A DNA stretch of 8,140 nt from Geobacter sp. (GCA_027346925.1 DAIERH010000096.1:1-8140); one strand, 5' to 3'; positions 1 through 5,797 are shown, numbered from the stretch's first letter. Numbers and translations: made by a program. Notes: generated by a model from the letters alone, not told the origin.

Positions 1-90
1 TGCCAGCGCAGCCTGCATTTCATGGGTACGCAACGCCACTTTCTGTTCCAGGGTTTCGTTCAGCTCGCGCAGGGCAGCTTCCGCCTGGAT
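1..90 (-). other. In-frame tail resembling the post-PAS/PAC coiled-coil linker of a sensor histidine kinase
   Basis: Codons 521-550 of the SfrB-like frame read with the pattern AALRELNETLEQKV followed by ALRTHEMQ. That heptad-rich pattern is characteristic of the segment joining a PAS/PAC domain to the next domain in hybrid and PAS histidine kinases, usually after a 'DIT(E/K)R' ending. The oxidoreductase family happens to have a similar DITK string at this point (residues 516-519, bases 94-105). The switch therefore falls inside a short stretch that both families share, and the exact junction cannot be placed closer than about bases 85-105. No kinase catalytic region is visible because the window ends. 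It may be a genuine gene fusion, a recombination scar or an assembly chimera. Confidence 0.75.
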
Positions 91-1650
91 GCGCTTGGTG
101 ATGTCGATGCCCATGTCCGGCGGGATGAACCCCAGGTCCGGATCCTGGCCGATGGCCGGGATGACCGTGTCGCACTCGATGATGAACTCGCTCCCCGGCA
201 TCGGTTCGGGCCGGCGGCGGCCGGAGGCGTCCGGTTCGCCCAGGGCCATCCTGACACACTCGACCCCGGTGACCTCGTTCTTGTCATTGACGACGATCTT
301 GGTGGGGAGCACCTGGAACTCGAACTTGACCCCCTCCTCCTCGGCGCCGTCCACTTCCCACACGTCGGCCGGCATCTCCTTGCGGGAACGGCGGTAGACC
401 AGGTAGGAATCCTCGGCCCCTTCGCGCAGGGCCACCCGGACGCAGTCGATGGCGGTATTGCCGCCGCCGACCACCACCACCTTCTTGCCCATGCCGGTGG
501 GCCTGCCCATGTAGGCCTCGCGCAGGAAGTCGATGCCCCCCGGGAGGAACCCCTTGTACCCCTTGTCCTCGCCCTCCACGCCCATGGGCTTGGAACGGTG
601 GGCCCCCGGCGCCAGGAACACGGCGTCATGCCTCTTTTTCAGCTCCGGCAGGGTGATGTCCTTGCCCACGCGGCAGTTGTAGACGATGTCCACGCCCATG
701 GACTGGATGATGTCTATGTCACGCTGCAGCAGGTGACGCGGCATGCGGTAGGCCGGGATGCCGACCGCGATCATGCCGCCGCCGAAGCCTTCGGGCAAGG
801 CCTCGTAGATGGTGCAGTGGTAGCCTTCCAACGCCAGGTAGTAGGCGGCGGCCAGGCCGGCCGGCCCGGCGCCCACGATGCCGACCGTCTTCCCTTTCTT
901 CGGCTTGGGCTGCATGGGAGGGGTGGCCTTGTGCTGCCATTCGTAATCCGAGGCCGAACGCTTGAGTACCATGATGTTGATGGCGTCATCCACGTTCTTG
1001 CGGCGGCAGGCGGTCTCGCAGGGGTGCGGGCAGACCCGGCCGCACACCGCAGGCAGCGGCATGTTGTCGCGGATGGTGCTGAGCGATTCGGCGAACTGGT
1101 AGTTCTTGATCGCCTCGATGTAGTGGGGGATGTCGATATGGGCCGGACACTTGTCCATGCAGGGGGCGGTGTATTTGTGGATGTATCGCCCGTCCCGGGG
1201 CGTGCGGCTGCCGTTCAGGCAGGCGACGAAGTCGGCGCGATAATGTTGCACCGCATCGAAGACCGGCACCGTGGCGCTCTGACAGAGGGTGCACTTGCAG
1301 TTGCGCATCAGGTCGGCCAAGTCGCCCACCTTGTCCAGATCGGCCTCCCTGGTCGTTCCGTCCAGCACGCCCTGGAGCAGGTCCATCAGCACCTTGGTCC
1401 CCTTCTTGCCCGGCGTGCACTTGCCGCAACAGTACAGGGTCTGGACGCGCCGCATGTACTCGGCCGCCATGGCCGGCACATCCACGTCCTTGTCGAAGAG
1501 GATGATCCCGTCCCATCCCATGAAGCCGCGCAGCGGCCGCTCCCCGTCGAATGCCACCGGCAGTTTGAAGCTGACCGCCTGCGGTTCGCCGGAAACGTTC
1601 CTGTTGTCTATTACCTCTCTGCCCCACGTGGAAAAGACTACCTGTGCCAC
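1..1650 (-). CDS. sfrB: SfrB-like NADPH oxidoreductase (NuoF-type Fe-S domain + GltD-type FAD/NADPH domains), partial, with a foreign-looking C-terminal tail
   Basis: 550 codons are visible from a GTG start; the gene continues past the left edge. Residues about 44-135 resemble the C-terminal 4Fe-4S part of NuoF (Cys75, Cys78, Cys120, with Cys74, Cys118 and Cys123 nearby). Residues 160-220 form the iron-sulfur domain that precedes GltD-type enzymes (Cys164, Cys168, Cys203, Cys207, Cys211, Cys215). Residues 255-285 carry the FAD-binding GAGPAG with Glu283 closing the fold. Residues 391-425 carry the NADPH-binding GGGNTA with Arg420-Arg421. An 'AIGQ' ATG-type motif lies at 499-502. This order matches the beta subunit of the soluble Fe(III) reductase SfrAB of Geobacter and other glutamate-synthase small-subunit relatives; paralogues exist, so the symbol is at family level. 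It is expected to be cytoplasmic and to oxidise NADPH. GGAGG lies 5 bases before the GTG, which fixes the start. The family should continue to a second FAD motif (GD...GP) and about 100 or more residues. Instead, after residue 520 the sequence becomes a sensor-kinase-like linker (separate entry). Confidence 0.88.
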   Translation of the reverse strand, partial: MAQVVFSTWGREVIDNRNVSGEPQAVSFKLPVAFDGERPLRGFMGWDGIILFDKDVDVPAMAAEYMRRVQTLYCCGKCTPGKKGTKVLMDLLQGVLDGTTREADLDKVGDLADLMRNCKCTLCQSATVPVFDAVQHYRADFVACLNGSRTPRDGRYIHKYTAPCMDKCPAHIDIPHYIEAIKNYQFAESLSTIRDNMPLPAVCGRVCPHPCETACRRKNVDDAINIMVLKRSASDYEWQHKATPPMQPKPKKGKTVGIVGAGPAGLAAAYYLALEGYHCTIYEALPEGFGGGMIAVGIPAYRMPRHLLQRDIDIIQSMGVDIVYNCRVGKDITLPELKKRHDAVFLAPGAHRSKPMGVEGEDKGYKGFLPGGIDFLREAYMGRPTGMGKKVVVVGGGNTAIDCVRVALREGAEDSYLVYRRSRKEMPADVWEVDGAEEEGVKFEFQVLPTKIVVNDKNEVTGVECVRMALGEPDASGRRRPEPMPGSEFIIECDTVIPAIGQDPDLGFIPPDMGIDITKRIQAEAALRELNETLEQKVALRTHEMQAALA

Positions 1651-1655
1651 ACGAA

Positions 1656-1660
1656 CCTCC
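1656..1660 (-). promoter_or_regulatory. Ribosome binding site of the SfrB-like gene
   Basis: On the minus strand GGAGG sits 5 bases before the GTG at 1650. No ATG in this frame has a comparable site, so it decides in favour of the GTG start. Confidence 0.75.
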
Positions 1661-1669
1661 AAAAACCGT

Positions 1670-1686
1670 CCCCCGGGATACGGGGG
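1670..1686 (-). other. Leader hairpin in the 5' untranslated region of the SfrB-like gene
   Basis: On the minus strand CCCCCG, loop TATCC, CGGGGG forms a 6-bp all-GC stem ending 19 bases before the GTG start. A short T5 run follows three bases later (ACGGTTTTTGG), ahead of the ribosome binding site. It could be a weak attenuator or a message-stabilising stem. The T run is short, so termination is uncertain. Confidence 0.35.
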
Positions 1687-1725
1687 TTAAGTGTCTGCAA
1701 TTATTAAAAAAAGCACGGCCGAAAA

Positions 1726-1739
1726 ATTGTATACAGTAT
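1726..1739. promoter_or_regulatory. Candidate operator: TGTATACA palindrome
   Basis: A perfect 8-bp palindrome, TGTATACA (1728-1735), sits inside ATTGTATACAGTAT, with one further symmetric pair beyond a mismatch. TTGTATAC-type palindromes resemble known GntR/FadR-family operators. It overlaps the best -10 candidate for the minus-strand gene, a position suited to repression. No regulator gene is in view. Confidence 0.3.
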
Positions 1740-1757
1740 GCATGAGTAGCATATTAA
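1728..1757 (-). promoter_or_regulatory. Candidate sigma70 promoter for the SfrB-like gene
   Basis: Read on the minus strand: TTAATA as -35 (1752-1757), an 18-base spacer, then TATACA as -10 (1728-1733). Each box matches consensus at four of six positions. It would give a leader of roughly 70 bases containing the GC hairpin. The match is weak, but the location in an AT-rich divergent intergenic region is appropriate. Confidence 0.3.
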
Positions 1758-1813
1758 CGCCCCAGAAATCAAGGGAAAAATAACTCGGCACATCATACTG
1801 ATTTCATCTCGAT

Positions 1814-1842
1814 TTCAACTTTTGTTCTTTCTGTGGTATAGA
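1814..1842 (+). promoter_or_regulatory. Candidate extended -10 promoter for the aminopeptidase-mqnD pair
   Basis: TGGTATAGA (TG at 1834-1835, -10 TATAGA at 1837-1842) is an extended -10 element. A poor -35 (TTCAAC, 1814-1819) lies 17 bases upstream. The start codon at 1880 would be about 30 bases past the transcription start. Confidence 0.3.
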
Positions 1843-1879
1843 GAACCGTGACAATAATCGATGGCAGGGGGCCGACTGC

Positions 1880-3010
1880 ATGAACAGCCTTGACGAAGCA
1901 TTCAGATCGCTTTTTGAAACCAATATGGGAATACGTTCGGGGGAGAGCGTGCTGGTCTTCAGCGACACCATCCGCCCCGACGAGTTCCCCCCGGCGGCCG
2001 ACCGGGACCGGCGCGAGCGGTTGAACTCCACCGCCCGCCAAGCGGCGGAGTTTGCCGACCGCGCCTATGCTGGAGGCACCTTTGTCGAATTTCCGGCCAC
2101 TCCCGCTTCGGGGGCCGAACCTCCCCGCGAACTGTGGCTGGCCACCTTTGGCGCAACGACCATAGCCAGCCTGGAGGAGGGGGGGCTGCTGGCCAGGTTG
2201 CTGGCCAAACAGGCCTCGTCCGGGGAGATCGACGCTGCCCGCAGGATCGTGGTGGCCGGAAAGGCGTCAGTGGCCGACGTGATCATCGCCATGGCCAACA
2301 ACTCCACCAGCCACACCCGCTACCGGGCACTGGCCTGCGCCGCCGGGGCCCGCTTCGCCTCCCTGCCCCACTTCGACCCGGACATGTTCCACAGCTCCAT
2401 GACCGTGGACTGGAAGGCTTTGGCGGAGCGCACGGCGCGGCTGGTTACGGCGGTCAACCGGGCCGAATGGCTAGCCGTCACCTGCCCCAACGGCACCGAC
2501 ATGCGCATCTGCAAGCAGGGGCGCCGGGCCGAGGGGGACGACGGCCTGCTGACCGCGCCGGGCAGCTTCGGCAACCTGCCGGCCGGGGAGGCCTACCTGG
2601 CCCCGCTGGAGGGGGAGAGCCACGGGGTGATGGTGATCGAGTGGGGGCCGACCCGCAAGCTGGACGAGCCGCTCTCCCTGGCCGTGGAGCAGGGGCGGGT
2701 GGTGCGTATCGAGGGGAGCGATCCGCACCGGGCCAAACTGGAGGCCAAGTTCAGCGAGAACGCCAACTGCCGCAACATCGCCGAACTGGGGATCGGCACC
2801 AACGACAAGGCCAACCGCCCGGACAACGTGCTGGAGGCGGAGAAGATCATGGGCACCATCCACATCGCCCTGGGGGACAACTCCGGCTTCGGGGGCACGG
2901 TCAGCGCGCCGTTCCACGAGGACTACGTCTTCTACCATCCGACCCTCACGGCCATTCTGGCGGACGGGAGCGAGCAGGTGATTATCGATGACGGGAGGCT
3001 GTTGGTATGA
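1880..3010 (+). CDS. M29-family metallo-aminopeptidase (leucyl aminopeptidase AmpS/AmpT type)
   Basis: 376 residues, close to the usual 370-410 for peptidase family M29, which removes N-terminal amino acids using two metal ions in the cytoplasm. The C-terminal metal site can be read directly: Glu237 (in GEAYLAP), Glu302 (in NIAELGIG), His328 (in GTIHIALGDN), and His346 with Asp348 (in FHEDYVF). These correspond to the five ligands known in the family. The N-terminal half (about 1-210) is the divergent Rossmann-like part, and no signal peptide is seen. The start at 1880 is preceded by AGGGGG about 9 bases upstream. The stop overlaps the mqnD start by four bases (ATGA), so the two proteins are probably made together from one message. 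M29 genes have no established step in menaquinone synthesis; the natural substrate and the reason for the pairing are unknown. Confidence 0.88.
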   Translation: MNSLDEAFRSLFETNMGIRSGESVLVFSDTIRPDEFPPAADRDRRERLNSTARQAAEFADRAYAGGTFVEFPATPASGAEPPRELWLATFGATTIASLEEGGLLARLLAKQASSGEIDAARRIVVAGKASVADVIIAMANNSTSHTRYRALACAAGARFASLPHFDPDMFHSSMTVDWKALAERTARLVTAVNRAEWLAVTCPNGTDMRICKQGRRAEGDDGLLTAPGSFGNLPAGEAYLAPLEGESHGVMVIEWGPTRKLDEPLSLAVEQGRVVRIEGSDPHRAKLEAKFSENANCRNIAELGIGTNDKANRPDNVLEAEKIMGTIHIALGDNSGFGGTVSAPFHEDYVFYHPTLTAILADGSEQVIIDDGRLLV

Positions 3011-3837
3011 CCCCCCTCACCCTCGGTTTTTCCCCCTGCCCCAATGACACCTTCATGTTTTACCCCCTGGTCCACGGCCTGGTGGACACGGGCGGGCTCT
3101 CCTACCGGGAGCGGCTTGAGGACGTGGAAACCCTGAACCAACTGGCGCTGAAGGGTGAACTGGACGTGACCAAGGTCTCCTACGCCGCCCTGGGGCACAT
3201 CAGGGACGAATACGCCCTGCTCCGCTCCGGCAGCGCCCTGGGGCGCGGCTGCGGACCGCTCCTGGTGGCGGCCGAAAACCTTGATCCGTCCGACCTGGCG
3301 GGAAAGACCATCGCCGTGCCGGGGCGCCACACCACCGCCCTGCTGCTGCTGCGGCTGCTCGATCCGCGACTGACGAGCTTCCTGGTGATGCCTTTCAACG
3401 AGATCATGGACGCCGTCCTGAGCGGCCGGGCCGACGCCGGGCTGATTATCCACGAGTCGCGCTTCACCTACCAGGGTTTTGGCCTGCACAAGCTGCTGGA
3501 CCTGGGGGAGTGGTGGGAAGGGGAGACGGGCCTGCCCATCCCGCTGGGGGGAATCGTGGCGCGGCGCTCCCTGGGGGCAGCGACCATTGCCGCCATCGAG
3601 CGGGCGTTGCGGGCCGGCGTGGAGTACGCCCGCAGCCATCCCGACGAGGCGGCCCGCTACATCTGCGAGCATGCCCAGGAGATGAGCGCCGAGGTCTGCG
3701 CCGCCCACATAGGCCTCTACGTCAACGACTTCTCCCAGGACATCGGCGAGGAGGGTGTCAGGGCCATCCACTGCCTGCTGGAGCGGGCCGAGCGGGCCGG
3801 GATCATCCCGGCGTCCCGGACGCCGCTCTTCATGTGA
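3007..3837 (+). CDS. mqnD: 1,4-dihydroxy-6-naphthoate synthase, futalosine pathway of menaquinone biosynthesis
   Basis: 276 residues, the normal family length. MqnD converts cyclic dehypoxanthine futalosine to 1,4-dihydroxy-6-naphthoate, the naphthoquinone precursor of menaquinone. Family hallmarks visible are SPCPNDTFMFYPL (9-21), KVSYAALG (56-63), LGRGCGPLLVA (78-88), PGRHTTALLLL (105-115), ADAGLIIHESR (142-152) and the GETGLPIPLGGI stretch (172-183). His149 in the IIHE motif corresponds to the proposed catalytic base. The fold is the two-lobed periplasmic-binding-protein type without a signal peptide, so it acts in the cytoplasm. GGGAGG (2993-2998) sits 8 bases before the ATG, and the ATGA overlap with the aminopeptidase points to translational coupling. 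It implies that the organism makes menaquinone by the futalosine route rather than MenA-F. The other mqn genes are not in this window. Confidence 0.95.
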   Translation: MTPLTLGFSPCPNDTFMFYPLVHGLVDTGGLSYRERLEDVETLNQLALKGELDVTKVSYAALGHIRDEYALLRSGSALGRGCGPLLVAAENLDPSDLAGKTIAVPGRHTTALLLLRLLDPRLTSFLVMPFNEIMDAVLSGRADAGLIIHESRFTYQGFGLHKLLDLGEWWEGETGLPIPLGGIVARRSLGAATIAAIERALRAGVEYARSHPDEAARYICEHAQEMSAEVCAAHIGLYVNDFSQDIGEEGVRAIHCLLERAERAGIIPASRTPLFM

Positions 3838-3841
3838 GGCA

Positions 3842-3883
3842 TCCCTTTACAAAGCACGCCAACGTAATTGGCGGCAAAAGGGA
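3842..3883. other. Two-part hairpin after mqnD
   Basis: The outer arms TCCCTTT (3842-3848) and AAAGGGA (3877-3883) enclose an inner perfect stem, CGCCAA (3857-3862), loop CGTAA, TTGGCG (3868-3873). It begins 5 bases after the mqnD stop. No T run follows on either strand, so it is not a classic Rho-independent terminator. It could be a Rho-linked or 3'-stabilising structure. Confidence 0.4.
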
Positions 3884-3941
3884 AACCAAAGGCAATTTGC
3901 ACCCGGATAAAACCGAAATTAAACCATCGTATCAAATGACA

Positions 3942-3978
3942 AATCCGTGTGGATCCGTTCAATCCGTAAAATCCGTGT
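3942..3978 (+). repeat. Four tandem AATCCGTGT-like units (9-10 bp period)
   Basis: AATCCGTGT (3942-3950), GATCCGTTC (3952-3960), AATCCGTAA (3961-3969) and AATCCGTGT (3970-3978) follow one another with a 9-10 bp period. Similar ATCCGTGT / ATCCGTTT arrays are seen as intergenic repeats in Geobacter-like genomes. There are no unique spacers, so this is not a CRISPR. The array lies 60-100 bases upstream of the DUF4337 gene. The helical-turn period could suit protein binding, but no function is shown. Confidence 0.6.
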
Positions 3979-4025
3979 GCTATTGCAGTCCGATTTGATC
4001 ATATTCTCCGAGTAACCTTTTTTAA

Positions 4026-4032
4026 AAGGAGG
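4026..4032 (+). promoter_or_regulatory. Strong ribosome binding site of the DUF4337-type gene
   Basis: AAGGAGG with an 8-base spacer to the ATG at 4041; a near-perfect match to the anti-Shine-Dalgarno sequence. Confidence 0.8.
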
Positions 4033-4040
4033 AATAACGA

Positions 4041-4574
4041 ATGTCGGATCAGAAGGAGAAATGGCAGGGGTGGCTGGCCCTGTCCACGGCCATCATGGCC
4101 GTTCTGGCAGCCTTGACCACACTCTATATGGGCAAGTACTCGTCCCGCGCCATCATGGCCCAGGGACAGGAGAGCGACCAGTGGGCCTATTACCAAGCCA
4201 AGAGCATCAAGCAGCACACCTTCGAATTGGGGAGGAAGGCGCTGGAACTCCAATACATGGCCGAAAGGGGGAGGCTCCCGCCGCTGGTGGGCAACGAGTA
4301 CGAGAAAACCCTGACAAGATATGCCGAAGAAAGCAAGCGCTATGACACGGAAAAGAAGGACATCAAGGCCAAGGCCGAAGAAATCGCCGCTCGCAAGCTC
4401 AAGGCCCAGGACATGGGAGGGAACTTCGCCTACGCGCTCATCTTCCTGCAGATCGCCATCATGCTCTCGTCCCTGGCCAGCCTGACCAAGCGGCACTACC
4501 TCTGGCATATCGCCTTGATCTGCACCATCGGCTGGCTGTTCTTCTTCCTGGATGCCTGGCTGCTGTTCTACTGA
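4041..4574 (+). CDS. DUF4337-family membrane protein of unknown function
   Basis: 177 residues. One hydrophobic segment lies near the N-terminus (about 11-30). A charged, mostly helical region (about 55-122, with Lys/Glu-rich coiled-coil character from 85) follows. Two membrane segments close the protein (about 129-149 and 153-174). The stretch SDQWAYYQAKSIKQ (45-58) directly after the first membrane helix is typical of DUF4337 proteins, which have this three-helix layout. The family has no known function. The large soluble loop between helices 1 and 2 would be the interaction surface. The gene stands alone: it has its own strong ribosome binding site and is followed within 30 bases by a Rho-independent terminator. 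No promoter was recognised upstream. Confidence 0.85.
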   Translation: MSDQKEKWQGWLALSTAIMAVLAALTTLYMGKYSSRAIMAQGQESDQWAYYQAKSIKQHTFELGRKALELQYMAERGRLPPLVGNEYEKTLTRYAEESKRYDTEKKDIKAKAEEIAARKLKAQDMGGNFAYALIFLQIAIMLSSLASLTKRHYLWHIALICTIGWLFFFLDAWLLFY

Positions 4575-4600
4575 TACTGGCAACGGATTCACGATAAAGG

Positions 4601-4630
4601 GGCCGTCTGTCCGGCAGCACGGTCTTTTTT
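4601..4630 (+). terminator. Rho-independent terminator after the DUF4337-type gene
   Basis: GGCCGT-CTG, loop TCCGG, CAG, one unpaired C, then ACGGTC forms a 9-bp stem with one G-T pair. TTTTTT (4625-4630) follows immediately. It begins 26 bases past the stop codon. Confidence 0.85.
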
Positions 4631-4714
4631 CATATGGCCTGTAACCTTTTGAGCCATACTGCTGTCTTTAACAAAAGGGCGACAGTCCCTCCTAAGAGAG
4701 CGGGGAGGAATGCC

Positions 4715-4743
4715 TTGATGTGCCGGCTGGCCTGCGCTAAAAT
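4715..4743 (+). promoter_or_regulatory. Sigma70-like promoter of the envelope gene pair
   Basis: TTGATG (-35, 4715-4720), an exact 17-base spacer, and TAAAAT (-10, 4738-4743). The start codon at 4780 lies about 30 bases past the predicted transcription start. It follows the terminator at 4601-4630, so the pair is likely an independent transcription unit. Confidence 0.6.
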
Positions 4744-4769
4744 GTGAATATAAGATTCCTCATAAACGT

Positions 4770-4774
4770 GGAGG
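4770..4774 (+). promoter_or_regulatory. Ribosome binding site deciding the start at 4780
   Basis: GGAGG with a 5-base spacer to the ATG at 4780. The longer in-frame GTG at 4744 has no such site, would lie almost on top of the -10 box and would put 12 residues in front of the signal peptide. Confidence 0.75.
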
Positions 4775-4779
4775 CGCAA

Positions 4780-5124
4780 ATGAAAAGGGTTGTGCGTATT
4801 TCATTGACCGTCATGGCGTTGCTCCTGGTGAGTGTCATGGCCAGCGAGGCGCACTTTTATGGAGGCATGTGGATCGGTCCGGGATGGGGACCCGGATGGT
4901 GGGGTCCGCCCTATCCGTATTATCCCTACTACGCCCAACCGCCCGTCATTATCCAGCAGCCGGCGCCAGAGCCAGAGATATACATGCAGCAACCCCAGGC
5001 GGAGGAACCGAGTTACTGGTATTACTGCCCGAATCCCAAGGGGTATTATCCCTATGTGAAACAATGCCCGAACGGCTGGATGAAGGTTGTTCCTTCTCCG
5101 CCTCCACCACAGAGGAAGGAGTGA
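4780..5124 (+). CDS. Small exported Tyr/Pro-rich protein, function unknown
   Basis: 114 residues. An N-terminal signal peptide is clear: the basic start MKRVVR, a hydrophobic core to about residue 20, and a likely cleavage after ASEA (24). The mature part is rich in Gly, Trp, Pro and Tyr (GPGWGPGWWGPPYPYYPYY around 34-51). It then has a linker of Gln, Pro and Glu residues and a compact C-terminal motif, YWYYCPNPKGYYPYVKQC (79-96) followed by PNGWMKVVP. Cys83 and Cys96 are well placed for a disulfide in the periplasm. The 'CPxPxGYYPYVxxCxxGW' motif recurs at the C-terminus of small proteobacterial envelope proteins of unknown role. It is 7 bases upstream of a glycine-zipper lipoprotein gene whose ribosome binding site overlaps this stop, so both are probably co-translated envelope components. 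Confidence 0.82.
   Translation: MKRVVRISLTVMALLLVSVMASEAHFYGGMWIGPGWGPGWWGPPYPYYPYYAQPPVIIQQPAPEPEIYMQQPQAEEPSYWYYCPNPKGYYPYVKQCPNGWMKVVPSPPPPQRKE
5116..5121 (+). promoter_or_regulatory. Ribosome binding site of the lipoprotein gene
   Basis: AAGGAG forms the last two sense codons of the preceding gene, directly before its TGA. The spacer to the ATG at 5132 is 10 bases, slightly long. It supports the 5132 start over an upstream in-frame ATG at 5087. Confidence 0.65.
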
Positions 5125-5131
5125 CGTTGAA

Positions 5132-5692
5132 ATGAAACGCGTTAAACAATTAGTGGCATGTACGCTCGTGTTGGCAATGACGGGGTGTGCAACCATGCCG
5201 ACCGGACCGAGCGTGAGGGTGCTGCCGGCCCCGGGCAAGCCCTTTGAACAATTCCAGTTAGAAGACGCATATTGCCGCAGGTGGGCCGACCAGGCGATTG
5301 GCGTATCCCCTCAAGAGGCCCAAAACCAGAATACCGCCGGCGGGGCGGCCATAGGGGCGCTTGGAGGCGCGGGTGTGGGGGCGCTTTTGGGTGCCGCGGG
5401 TGGCCATGCGGGCGCGGGCGCGGCCATCGGGGCCGGGTCTGGGTTGCTTCTGGGGTCGGCCATCGGTTCCAGTTCGGGCCAGGTGTATGGCGAGGAGGCG
5501 CAACGCCGCTATGACAACGCCTATGTGCAATGCATGTATTCACACGGCAACCAGGTTCCCGGCGCAGTGCGGAGATACCGGCGGCGTGCGGTGACTCCGC
5601 CGCCACCGCCCCCTGATTACGAGTACGCGCCATCGGCCCCTTCGTCTCCGTCCTATCCGCCCCCCGGCACACCGCCACCGCCCGGTTACTAG
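5132..5692 (+). CDS. Glycine-zipper lipoprotein
   Basis: 186 residues. The basic start MKRVK, a hydrophobic core and the lipobox MTGC give a lipidated Cys19 after signal peptidase II cleavage. Residues 70-116 are a glycine zipper (Gly/Ala at four-residue steps, e.g. AAIGALGGAGVGALLGAAGG), a hairpin of two helices that packs in or on a membrane, as in the 17-kDa antigen/SlyB-like envelope lipoproteins. Cys48 (YCRRWA) and Cys134 (YVQCMYSHGNQVPG) flank it and resemble a conserved pair that could form a disulfide. The tail (152-186) is Pro/Tyr-rich and probably disordered. The protein is expected to sit in the outer membrane or periplasm with the Tyr/Pro-rich protein encoded just upstream. The exact role is unknown; a structural or envelope-stress part is an inference. 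Confidence 0.85.
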   Translation: MKRVKQLVACTLVLAMTGCATMPTGPSVRVLPAPGKPFEQFQLEDAYCRRWADQAIGVSPQEAQNQNTAGGAAIGALGGAGVGALLGAAGGHAGAGAAIGAGSGLLLGSAIGSSSGQVYGEEAQRRYDNAYVQCMYSHGNQVPGAVRRYRRRAVTPPPPPPDYEYAPSAPSSPSYPPPGTPPPPGY

Positions 5693-5741
5693 CGTGTAGC
5701 GTGTGCAGGCGCGCTGAACCATCACGGTGACAGCGCCAAAG

Positions 5742-5776
5742 AAAGACCCCGCAGGTTTTGAACCTGCGGGGTCTTT
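5742..5776. terminator. Bidirectional Rho-independent terminator between convergent genes
   Basis: A perfect 16-bp inverted repeat (AAAGACCCCGCAGGTT, loop TTG, AACCTGCGGGGTCTTT) lies between the lipoprotein stop (5692) and the nuoN stop (5798). Each strand ends in a T-rich run (TCTTTACGTT on plus, TCTTTCTTT on minus), so it can end both transcripts. Confidence 0.88.
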
Positions 5777-5797
5777 ACGTTACAGCTGAATCAGTCA

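Noticed and set aside
22..1707. A 561-codon open frame on the plus strand
   Set aside because: It is antisense to the SfrB-like gene. Its translation is Arg/Ala/Val/His-rich with no family pattern, whereas the minus strand carries clear Fe-S, FAD and NADPH motifs. Long opposite-strand frames are common in high-GC DNA.
2134..2991. A 285-codon plus-strand frame inside the aminopeptidase gene
   Set aside because: A shifted-frame shadow rich in Gly, Arg and Pro without recognisable domains; the overlapping M29 frame has all its metal ligands.
2932..3771. A 279-codon minus-strand frame opposite mqnD
   Set aside because: Antisense shadow of mqnD, with no motifs or ribosome binding site.
3842..3883. 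Rho-independent terminator of mqnD
   Set aside because: The hairpin is real but no T run follows on either strand, so it is listed only as a structure.
3942..3978. CRISPR array
   Set aside because: The units are 9 bp and contiguous, there are no unique spacers and no cas genes.
4703..4718. Mini-ORF with a good ribosome binding site (GGGGAGGA, then ATG CCT TGA)
   Set aside because: Two codons only, and it lies before the predicted transcription start of the downstream pair, so it is unlikely to be a leader peptide of that message.
4744..4779. GTG start 12 codons upstream for the Tyr/Pro-rich protein
   Set aside because: It directly abuts the -10 box, has no ribosome binding site and spoils the signal peptide.
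5087..5131. Upstream ATG for the lipoprotein
   Set aside because: It overlaps the preceding gene and would put 15 polar residues before the lipoprotein signal; the ATG at 5132 gives a normal lipobox position.
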